This document shows, in pieces, positions 1 through 5,900 of a DNA stretch of 8,443 nt (within the stretch, counting starts at the first letter, position 1; every line of letters starts with the position of its first letter). The stretch comes from Nitrosomonadaceae bacterium (lineage in GTDB: Bacteria; Pseudomonadota; Gammaproteobacteria; Burkholderiales; Usitatibacteraceae). The stretch covers positions 1 to 8,443 of the forward strand of contig JAJTHU010000096.1 in the NCBI GenBank assembly GCA_021300055.1, given 5' to 3'. The notes under the pieces were generated by a model. The model worked only from the letters and a program-made list of their open reading frames with translations, was not told the DNA's origin and did no database searches. A program made the position numbers and the translations under genes.

Positions 1-160
1 CCCGCGGCTTATGTGCACCAAACGCCGCGAGCGCCTCTTCGCCGTTACGGCATTCGGCCACGATGTTGAGGTCGGGCCACACCTGCCTGAGCGTTGTGCG
101 GATACGCTCGAGCATGAGTGGTTCGTCATCAGCAATGAGTGCAGTTGTCATGTTATTCAT
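1..160 (-). CDS. LytR/AlgR-type response regulator, N-terminal fragment (cut by left edge)
   Basis: Only the first 53 codons are present, reading off the left edge. They form the start of a receiver domain: a first beta strand followed by the acidic pair (TALIADDEP, Asp11-Asp12) that binds Mg2+ in receivers, then a helix, a second strand (LNIVAEC) and the usual NGEEAL helix. The phospho-accepting Asp and the output domain lie outside the window. The ATG at 158-160 overlaps the stop of the upstream kinase as ATGA, so the two are probably translationally coupled; a second in-frame ATG at 149-151 could also be used. Because the partner is a LytS-type kinase, a LytTR DNA-binding output domain is the expected C-terminus, but this is inferred from pairing, not seen. 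Confidence 0.85.
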   Translation of the reverse strand, partial: MNNMTTALIADDEPLMLERIRTTLRQVWPDLNIVAECRNGEEALAAFGAHKPR

Positions 161-1332
161 TCGTGCGCGTGCTGATTAGCAGGATGTTGTGGAATGCGAA
201 TCGTCGCGACTACACCGTGTGGTGCGGTCTCTTGTATGTCGAGAGCAGCAGTGTTGCCGTAAATCGCAGTGAGGCGCTCTCTGATGTTCGATAAGCCGAC
301 CCCACCCTCACCGGAGGACATTGAAGCGAGCCCCACCCCGTCATCGCGCACAGCGATTTCAATCACATCATCAACAATGCGAGCGGTCAGGGAGAGTGTG
401 CCGCCAGCGGGGGACGGTTCCAAACCGTGCTTAATCGCGTTTTCCACCAGCGATATGAGCATGGCTGGTGGCACCGGTACGGCGCTGAGTTCTGGTGGCA
501 GTTCAATCTTAGTTCGCAGTCGCGATCCCATACGCGTGCGCATGATGGCGAGGTATGCGGCTGCCATGTCGAATTCGCGCTTCAGATTGGTCGTTTCCTC
601 TCGAAGGCTAACCAGTCCCGCGCGCAAGAAGTGGATCAACTCAGAAGTCAGTTGCGCCGCCTCAGGTGCACGCCCCTCAGCGAGTTGTTGGACGCTGGCG
701 AGCGTGTTGAACAAAAAGTGCGGTTCGACCTGTGCCTGCAAGAGCTTTAGGCGTGCGTCTGCCAGCTGCCGGGCCGTACGGTCGGCATCTGCCTGGCGCT
801 GTAGCTCTTCATATCGCGTCTGCAGTAGGCGACGCCGCACATGGACGACGATACCGAGTACCATGGCATACAGGAGTCCAAAGATGGCGCCGCCGACAAT
901 AACGCGCACACCGACTTCACCGAAGCGCTGCGCGAAATCTTCGATTGAACCCGTTCGCAGCCAGCTACCAAACATGCCGCCGAAAACCGCACCGATGGTG
1001 GCCAACACAATCGCGATGCCGAGTGCGCGAATACCTAACTTGAACTTCGCGTGCCCGAACCAAGCAGCCAACAAGGCAAATCCGAACACGCCAAGCAGAA
1101 GCATCGTGACAATTAGCGACTCGATCCAGGTCGCTTTGCTCGCTGCGAGGCGGAACACAGTCGCCGCCCCAAGCCAAAGCGCGATTGCAATCATTCCATA
1201 GCGCCACTTATGGGCCTTGAGAGAGCGGTCGAACGCCAGCACCTCCTCGCGCTCGGTAGCAGGCATCTTGGCTAGCTGCCTAGATTCAAGCTCCTCGTAC
1301 CAACAAGCTAGTCGACTGGGGATAAGTTTCAT
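157..1332 (-). CDS. LytS/AlgZ-type membrane sensor histidine kinase
   Basis: A 391-residue sensor kinase of the His_kinase (LytS/YehU) family, expected to autophosphorylate and pass phosphate to the adjacent response regulator. About four hydrophobic membrane segments are visible (roughly residues 46-63, 72-91, 100-124 and 141-165). A charged linker follows, then the phospho-acceptor box EPHFLFNTL with His205. The ATP-binding part has the N-box LVENAIKHG (294-303), the DDGVGL motif (330-335) and GVGLSNIRERL (344-354). There is no separate sensory domain, so the signal is probably sensed in or near the membrane. The chosen ATG at 1330-1332 begins MKLIPSRLA; no good ribosome-binding site precedes it. 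An in-frame GTG at 1375-1377 would add 15 residues and cannot be excluded. The gene is first in a two-gene operon. The ligand is unknown. Confidence 0.9.
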   Translation of the reverse strand: MKLIPSRLACWYEELESRQLAKMPATEREEVLAFDRSLKAHKWRYGMIAIALWLGAATVFRLAASKATWIESLIVTMLLLGVFGFALLAAWFGHAKFKLGIRALGIAIVLATIGAVFGGMFGSWLRTGSIEDFAQRFGEVGVRVIVGGAIFGLLYAMVLGIVVHVRRRLLQTRYEELQRQADADRTARQLADARLKLLQAQVEPHFLFNTLASVQQLAEGRAPEAAQLTSELIHFLRAGLVSLREETTNLKREFDMAAAYLAIMRTRMGSRLRTKIELPPELSAVPVPPAMLISLVENAIKHGLEPSPAGGTLSLTARIVDDVIEIAVRDDGVGLASMSSGEGGVGLSNIRERLTAIYGNTAALDIQETAPHGVVATIRIPQHPANQHAHE

Positions 1333-1463
1333 GGCCTGAAGCTTAACGATTCCGCCCGAGCCTCGCCAGCCCAGCACGACAAACGACGATTACGGTGGAC
1401 GAGCACGGCTTTTCTGGAATGACTGACGATAGCTGTGGCTGGAGACTTGGCGCCGCATCTGAG

Positions 1464-1492
1464 AGTAAACTTCGCTGCATCACGCAAATCAA
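1464..1492 (-). promoter_or_regulatory. Candidate sigma70-type promoter for the kinase operon
   Basis: Reading the minus strand, TTGATT (1487-1492) and TTTACT (1464-1469) are separated by 17 bases, and each matches the consensus at four of six positions. This would start transcription about 125 bases before the kinase ATG. It lies in the divergent region shared with the gene at 1520. The matches are modest, so the site is only a candidate. Confidence 0.25.
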
Positions 1493-1519
1493 CGCACACC
1501 CCTCGCTTGTGGAGTAAGC

Positions 1520-1879
1520 ATGGCCGATATTGAGTTGGATCGCACCCATCACCTCGGACTCAAAGGCGCCAAAGCGGCGGCGGACAAGATGGCAGCCAAG
1601 CTTGCCGAGAAGTTCGATCTCGCCGCCAGTTGGGACGGGGACACCCTCCACTTTGAGCGCCCAGGCGTCAACGGCACGCTGAAGATCAGCGCGACTGAAA
1701 TGCACTTGCGCGTAACCCTCGGCTTCATGCTGAAGATGATGCGCGCACCTATCGAAAACGCGATTCACGAGCAACTCGATGGAGTGCTTGATGCGGCCAA
1801 GTCCGCCGCACCAAAGCCCTCAGCCAAGACGACCACGAAGGCTGCACCGAAAGCGGCGAGCAAGCGGAGCAAGGCTTAG
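1520..1879 (+). CDS. Polyhydroxyalkanoic acid system family protein (PHA_gran_rgn)
   Basis: A 119-residue protein that resembles the PHA_gran_rgn family (putative polyhydroxyalkanoic acid system proteins), small proteins found near or linked to polyhydroxyalkanoate granule genes; their biochemical role is not established. Family-like features are the opening IELDRTHHLG, an amphipathic helix rich in Ala and Lys (18-32), a WDGDTLHFERPGVNGTL strand region (38-54), and the helix LGFMLKMMRAPIENAI (67-82). Residues 93-119 form a low-complexity tail made almost only of Ala, Lys, Ser, Thr and Pro, similar in composition to histone-like tails of PhaF-type phasins. GGAG at 1511-1514, five bases before the ATG, supports the start. 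No PHA synthase, depolymerase or phasin gene lies in the window, so the link to granules rests on the family alone. Confidence 0.82.
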   Translation: MADIELDRTHHLGLKGAKAAADKMAAKLAEKFDLAASWDGDTLHFERPGVNGTLKISATEMHLRVTLGFMLKMMRAPIENAIHEQLDGVLDAAKSAAPKPSAKTTTKAAPKAASKRSKA

Positions 1880-1887
1880 CGATCGGA

Positions 1888-1904
1888 AGGCTGCCACACA
1901 GCCT
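1888..1904. terminator. Small hairpin after the PHA-system gene
   Basis: AGGCTG (1888-1893) and CAGCCT (1899-1904) form a perfect 6-bp stem with a 5-base loop, 8 bases after the stop at 1879. No T-run follows on either strand, so it is at best part of a weak or factor-assisted terminator. Confidence 0.3.
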
Positions 1905-1919
1905 ACCCGCTAGTAGTCG

Positions 1920-1950
1920 ACCCTAACCTCGATCATCGATGGTTCAGGGT
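1920..1950. terminator. Long hairpin between two convergent genes
   Basis: ACCCT-AACC-TCGA (1920-1932) pairs with TCGA-GGTT-AGGGT (1936-1950), giving a 13-bp stem with a TCA loop and two single-base bulges (T1940, C1945). It sits between the plus-strand gene ending at 1879 and the minus-strand gene ending at 2038, where a bidirectional terminator would be expected. Neither side carries a clear T-run, so termination is inferred from position and stem strength only. The remainder of 1880-2037 shows no convincing gene. Confidence 0.4.
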
Positions 1951-2037
1951 TGCCACGCATGCTCAGGACGCGCGGTAGAACATCAACTCTCGCAACTGTT
2001 GGCGCGAGACTGCCCCAATTCCCCAACGCCGGATCCG

Positions 2038-3255
2038 CTAGAAGCGCCAGACGGCGCCGACGTTGACGAGCGTCGCGGAAAGCGGCTCAAACACCTCGCC
2101 GTCCGCCACGTTTCCGCCCATCCGCCACTGCCCACGCTGGCGGTAGCGGGAGACACCGACGTCGACGGTCAGCGACTCGTTGACCCGGGCGATGAGCTTC
2201 GCTGAGGGTTCAAGGGCACCAAAGGTTGCCAGGCGCTGGTCCGACGAGGTGTAGGTCGGGAGCGGCCGCACCAACTGCTGGCGGTAAAAGTCCGCCTTCG
2301 TTTGCGTGTAGTAGCGCAACCCCGCTTCGGCGCTGAACGTATCGTCTACCCGCTGCAGCCAACTCCCGGCCAGCGTGTGGGACCGGACACCCCAGTCGTC
2401 GCGGTAGTAGCGGTACTCCGCTGACAACACAGCCCCCTTCGATGGTAGCGCTCGCTTGGCTCGGGTCAGCCATGCCCAAGAGCTGCGACTGTCGGGTCTC
2501 GTGTCCTTCACCAAGGAGAATGGTGGCCCAGGCGGTCCGCCGACCGTGAAACGGGTAACGGTAAGCCTGTAGGGATCACTGAGGTACCCGCGCTGTCTCG
2601 TATAGGTTAGGTTCGATTGCACCAGCGTATTGCGGTCGATCAGTTGGGTCAGCCCGACGAGCGCTTCGTTCACGTCACGATCAGCCTTCAAGGAGCGATC
2701 AATGACGGACATCACCAAATCGTTTCGTCGCCCGAGCCCCAGCGCCAGCGTCGTGTTGCGCTCGTTGAAGTCTAAGGTCGCGTTAAGCCCAAATGCGTTC
2801 GACTCGTAGTCTTCCTCATCAGAACGGGCGACTGAGACGCTGACCGTGTTTTCGTTGAGCGCGCCGTATTTGTGCGTGAGGTTCGTGTCGTAGGCCTTGC
2901 GGCGATCAGTGATTGATGCGCCCGTCAAAATCTGCGTCGGCTTTCCAGCAAGGTTCGACACGATTTGCGGCGACGCGCCGCTCACCATATCGACCGTGGC
3001 ACTTGCCGCCCATTCCCAGCGGTCGCCAACCGGCAACTTAAACCAAGCGACAGGCTCGGTCACGCGCATGCGCCCCATGTCCTCGCGGTACCAAAGGGAG
3101 CGGATGCCGGCCACCGAGCCGATCGGCATAAAGGCCGTACTCGCCGCCGACGACTCAGTCGTTTGTGCGAACACCTCAACGGGTATTGCAGCGATGGGTA
3201 GCGCAATGGTCGCTGCCATTAGGGCCTGTAGAGGCTTGGATTTCAGGTCTGACAC
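2038..3255 (-). CDS. DUF3570 family outer-membrane beta-barrel protein
   Basis: A 405-residue exported protein that matches the DUF3570 family in length and pattern; its function is unknown. Residues 1-30 look like a signal peptide: Lys residues near the start, a hydrophobic stretch (11-28), and a cut after VFA. The mature part has the family-like block ATVDMVSGASPQ (86-97) followed by GASITDRR (112-119). After that come many alternating polar/hydrophobic strands with aromatic girdles, for example SAEYRYYRDDWG (278-289) and AGLRYYTQT (311-319). The chain ends in AVWRF with a terminal Phe, as in proteins inserted by the Bam machinery. The GTG at 3253-3255 is chosen because GGAG lies five bases upstream and it gives a compact signal peptide; an in-frame TTG at 3301-3303 is less likely. 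It is the last gene of the cluster, 102 bases after the DUF4266 gene, its usual family partner. Confidence 0.85.
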   Translation of the reverse strand: MSDLKSKPLQALMAATIALPIAAIPVEVFAQTTESSAASTAFMPIGSVAGIRSLWYREDMGRMRVTEPVAWFKLPVGDRWEWAASATVDMVSGASPQIVSNLAGKPTQILTGASITDRRKAYDTNLTHKYGALNENTVSVSVARSDEEDYESNAFGLNATLDFNERNTTLALGLGRRNDLVMSVIDRSLKADRDVNEALVGLTQLIDRNTLVQSNLTYTRQRGYLSDPYRLTVTRFTVGGPPGPPFSLVKDTRPDSRSSWAWLTRAKRALPSKGAVLSAEYRYYRDDWGVRSHTLAGSWLQRVDDTFSAEAGLRYYTQTKADFYRQQLVRPLPTYTSSDQRLATFGALEPSAKLIARVNESLTVDVGVSRYRQRGQWRMGGNVADGEVFEPLSATLVNVGAVWRF

Positions 3256-3296
3256 ATCGACTCCAGCACGCAAACTGTCCAATCCGCGGGCGTTTT

Positions 3297-3343
3297 CAAG
3301 CAAATTGCTTGGAAAGCCTCACCGATACTAGACTTTTCAAGTC
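3297..3343. repeat. Two short inverted repeats in the DUF4266-DUF3570 gap
   Basis: CAAGC (3297-3301) pairs with GCTTG (3307-3311); as a palindrome it extends to 7-base arms around one central base. GACTT (3331-3335) pairs with AAGTC (3339-3343). Both lie in the 102-base gap before the DUF3570 start. They could be mRNA hairpins or a protein site; neither has a terminator-like T-run. Confidence 0.3.
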
Positions 3344-3357
3344 AGAATTCATGCCGC

Positions 3358-3612
3358 TTACGTGCATCCACATCCCCCGCCACCGACCGCTCTGCCGCCG
3401 CTCGCAGCCTCTTTACTGGCGTAAATGTGCCCGCTGATGGCGTCAGCCGCACGATCAAAACCCCATTGCATCTCCGGCTTTGCCAGCGTGCCGCGCTGGG
3501 TCGGCGCGACATTTGCGCAGCCGACAAGCGCCAGCAGAATGGCAACCAATGTGCCTCTACCGAGCAGCCCCCGGCCGCAATTTGCAGCCGGATTTTCTTC
3601 AATCGACTTCAC
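3358..3612 (-). CDS. DUF4266 small Cys-tailed lipoprotein
   Basis: An 84-residue precursor that fits the DUF4266 family (short proteins with a Gly-rich, double-Cys C-terminus, function unknown). Residues 15-31 are a hydrophobic signal segment ending in a lipobox, LVGC, with Cys32 as the predicted lipidated residue. The mature protein is only 53 residues: a short linker, GTLAKPEMQWGFD (41-53), a helix-like part with HIYASKEAASGG (62-73), and the tail GGGGCGCT (77-84) with Cys81 and Cys83. I recall the family tail usually ending in Asn; here the last residue is Thr. The GTG at 3610-3612 is chosen because GGGAGG lies six bases upstream. It sits 51 bases after the cytochrome gene and precedes DUF3570, so it belongs to that cluster. 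The Cys pair could bind metal or form a redox disulfide; this is inference. Confidence 0.85.
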   Translation of the reverse strand: MKSIEENPAANCGRGLLGRGTLVAILLALVGCANVAPTQRGTLAKPEMQWGFDRAADAISGHIYASKEAASGGRAVGGGGCGCT

Positions 3613-3663
3613 ACCATGCCTCCCGTGGTTGTTCGTGGCTTGCTGCACTACGCCCGACGATCT

Positions 3664-4998
3664 CTAGTTCAACTTTGGCCCGCCGTTCTGGAACACCGTA
3701 TACCCAGTTGGTGCCGTGCCAGCGTTCGCGACAGTCGTCTGCACCGTGCCGGCCGCGTTCAGCAGCCAAGCGGTCAGCTGTCCGTTAGCGCGCCGCCACA
3801 CGATGTCGGTAATGCCGTCGTTGTTAAGGTCGGCTGCCGCGTAGAACGTCCACGTCGGGTCGGCGTTTGGCAGATTGATTGTTGTCATCGGTACCGAAAG
3901 ACTGCTCGACGTACATGACGCATTTGGGTCATCCGGCGCACCGGTGTAAGGCGGCAGGGTCAGCCCGACAGCGTTGAGCGATAACAGTTGGTTGGCGCCG
4001 GTCGTCGCATTGCGCACTAACACCTCGCCAGTTGTGCCCCCTCTGAAGCGCGCGAACTTTTGCGGCACGAAGCCCGTCGGCATATTGCCGCTCACAAGGT
4101 TCGCGCAAGTCCGAGTTGGTGTCGCCATCAACACCCGGAGTTGGCCCGCCGGACTGAGGTAAATCATGTCTGCGGCGCCGTCGTTATTGATATCGACCGC
4201 ACCAAGCAACTGCCAAGTGAGCGGCGCACCGCCTCGTTTGCGCACCTGAGATACAAACGGCACGGTGGACGCTGACGTGCCACTACTAAACCAGATATAG
4301 GAGACGCCGGTGTCGGGTGACTCCGTCACCACATAGCGCCAAACGATGTCTTGAAAACCATCGCCGTCCATATCCGCGACAGCTTGCACTTCCCAGACGA
4401 GCTTCACAAGGCGCCAGAAGACTCGCTGAGCACTGTTGAAGCTAGGCCAAGAAATCACGTCCCCGAACTCACCCGGCGCGGAGGTATTGAGGAAGGCTAG
4501 GCTAGGCGCGCCTTTGTTGTCGAAGTCAGCCGTGGCGAGCACACTATTCCAGGCACCGGGGTCCGCCGTACACGTGAACCTGAGTTGGTCGTTGGTCCAC
4601 TTTCCTACGTTCGTCTCGGGGCTCATCCCGGACCTACGTAGAAGTATGTCGTTGCGTGTAACCGTTGCGGGCGAGTTGCAGCCGCAAGTAGGCGCCGCGG
4701 CTCCCGCCAATCTCGCGATATGCGTCACGAGGTCGCAAGCTTCTTGTCCTGTAAAGGATCCGCGCATGAACTGCATCGTATTGATTCGATCCAGCGCTGA
4801 GTTAAGCGCAGCTACCGAAGTTGCCCCAAGAGCCGCATTCCCGGAGCCGTGACAGGCAAAGCAGTTATTCGTGTAAATCGCCTGTCCCGCAGTCGTGTTG
4901 CCCGATTGCGCATGCGCCACGGGGGCGAACGTGCAAAGCGCAAGCATCGCTGCCAATACAACCCCGCTCCACGCAACCGTTATCCGAATACCGTTCAT
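3664..4998 (-). CDS. Exported c-type cytochrome fused to FG-GAP/VCBS-type repeats
   Basis: A 444-residue exported protein. Residues 1-30 are a signal peptide (hydrophobic 10-25, cut after AHA). A single haem-c site, CFACH (Cys46, Cys49, His50), follows in a small cytochrome domain to about residue 100; Met75 or Met78 could be the second haem ligand. A short linker holds CGC (105-107). The rest carries FG-GAP/VCBS-like units with calcium-binding loops at DMDGDGFQD (209-217), DINNDGAAD (269-277) and DLNNDGITD (390-398). There are degenerate versions near 158-170 and 316-329, suggesting a partial or complete beta-propeller. The ATG at 4996-4998 is preceded by a strong AGGGAGGG site (5003-5010). 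It is the first gene of the DUF4266-DUF3570 cluster, so electron transfer to or from those envelope proteins is plausible but not shown. No catalytic domain is recognised. Confidence 0.88.
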   Translation of the reverse strand: MNGIRITVAWSGVVLAAMLALCTFAPVAHAQSGNTTAGQAIYTNNCFACHGSGNAALGATSVAALNSALDRINTMQFMRGSFTGQEACDLVTHIARLAGAAAPTCGCNSPATVTRNDILLRRSGMSPETNVGKWTNDQLRFTCTADPGAWNSVLATADFDNKGAPSLAFLNTSAPGEFGDVISWPSFNSAQRVFWRLVKLVWEVQAVADMDGDGFQDIVWRYVVTESPDTGVSYIWFSSGTSASTVPFVSQVRKRGGAPLTWQLLGAVDINNDGAADMIYLSPAGQLRVLMATPTRTCANLVSGNMPTGFVPQKFARFRGGTTGEVLVRNATTGANQLLSLNAVGLTLPPYTGAPDDPNASCTSSSLSVPMTTINLPNADPTWTFYAAADLNNDGITDIVWRRANGQLTAWLLNAAGTVQTTVANAGTAPTGYTVFQNGGPKLN

Positions 4999-5330
4999 AC
5001 CGCCCTCCCTGAAATTCATCCGTCCGTGCGCGCTGCCTTGTTAGAACTGCCTCAGCGCCGTGAACTTGCTACCGCACAATATGCCCGCAAAGTGTACACA
5101 ACCTCAATTGCAGAATGTAACCATCCGATACAAATTTAGCGCCTACGCGTCACCGCGATGCGACATCCGAGCCAACGAGCCAGACCCGCAGAGACTGTCT
5201 TCGAGTGGTACGGGCATCAGCACGGCACGGATTCAACGGCTGAGTAATGGTCGCGGCATCCCGTTCGTTGCAAAGCGTGAAAGAATCCACCAGTCGGCTA
5301 ACCCCACTCGAATGCCCCGGTAGTACCGAA
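4999..5330. promoter_or_regulatory. Divergent control region between the cytochrome cluster and TRAP genes
   Basis: About 330 bases lie between the two divergent start codons and hold no convincing gene; short open frames on both strands here lack family resemblance or ribosome sites. It contains the AGGGAGGG ribosome site of the cytochrome gene (5003-5010), a candidate minus-strand promoter with an 8-base palindrome (5078-5107), and a small palindrome just before the DctQ start (5318-5328). I see no clear plus-strand promoter. Confidence 0.6.
5078..5107 (-). promoter_or_regulatory. Candidate promoter of the cytochrome cluster with palindrome in spacer
   Basis: On the minus strand, TTGAGG (5102-5107) and CATATT (5078-5083) are 18 bases apart, each matching the sigma70 consensus at four of six positions. 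The perfect palindrome GTGTACAC (5092-5099) lies within the spacer, a position where a bound regulator could block or activate. The resulting leader would be about 75 bases. The match is modest. Confidence 0.25.
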
Positions 5331-5900
5331 ATGAACGCCCTCCTCGCCCTCTCCCGCTGGATCGACCGGCTCAACAATCGCGTGGGCCGACTTGCGTACT
5401 GGCTCGTGCTCGTGGCGGTGTTAGTCAGTGCCGGTAATGCGGTGATGCGCTACGCGTTCAATGCCTCATCCAACGCTTGGCTGGAGTTGCAGTGGTACCT
5501 CATGGGCGCAGTCTTTTTGCTTTGTGCCGGTTACACCTTGTATCACCAGCAGCACGTGCGTGTTGACATCGTCTACAACCGCTGGCCGCGGCGTGTGCAA
5601 CTCTGGATCGATATCGTCGGCACGGTGCTCTTTCTTCTTCCTGCTGCTGGACTCGTGGTGTGGCTTTCGTGGCCGGTGTTTGTCACTGCCTTTGTGAGCG
5701 GTGAAGTCTCCAGCAACGCCGGTGGACTTGCGCTGTGGTGGGCACGTCTGCTCGTGCCCGTTGGCTTTGGGCTTTTGTTCTTGCAGGGGCTGTCCGAACT
5801 CATCAAGCGCGCGGCGGTGCTGCACGGCAGCCTGCCCGACACCTTCAAGGACGCAGCACCTGCGATGGCCAGCGCCGTGCCAAGCGAGGCGCAGAAATGA
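5331..5900 (+). CDS. TRAP transporter small permease (DctQ family)
   Basis: A 189-residue integral membrane protein, the usual length for the small permease of TRAP transporters. These carriers import organic acids and related solutes with a Na+ gradient and a periplasmic binding protein. Four membrane segments are visible (about 21-43, 52-70, 90-120 and 135-158). The family-like block between segments 2 and 3 is present: an ELQWYLMGAVFLL helix with an acidic residue at its start (Glu52), then HVRVDIVYNRWP (75-86). The ATG at 5331 is chosen because the family begins shortly before the first helix; an upstream in-frame ATG at 5247 would add 28 residues unlike the family. No clear ribosome site precedes 5331. 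The stop overlaps the large-permease start as ATGA, indicating coupling. The substrate cannot be read from the sequence. Confidence 0.9.
   Translation: MNALLALSRWIDRLNNRVGRLAYWLVLVAVLVSAGNAVMRYAFNASSNAWLELQWYLMGAVFLLCAGYTLYHQQHVRVDIVYNRWPRRVQLWIDIVGTVLFLLPAAGLVVWLSWPVFVTAFVSGEVSSNAGGLALWWARLLVPVGFGLLFLQGLSELIKRAAVLHGSLPDTFKDAAPAMASAVPSEAQK

Noticed and set aside
269..1201. Plus-strand open frame of 310 codons opposite the kinase
   Set aside because: The product is Ser/Arg/Ala-rich without a domain, and it lies antisense to a kinase with clear catalytic motifs.
1447..1471. TTGGCG and TAAACT as a promoter for the gene at 1520
   Set aside because: The spacer is only 13 bases, too short for a sigma70 promoter.
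3342..3602. Alternative minus-strand frame overlapping the DUF4266 gene
   Set aside because: The other frame has a ribosome site, a lipobox and the DUF4266 Cys tail; this one has none.
5150..5377. Minus-strand 75-codon frame in the divergent region
   Set aside because: It is Arg-rich with no domain, and it overlaps the start of DctQ.
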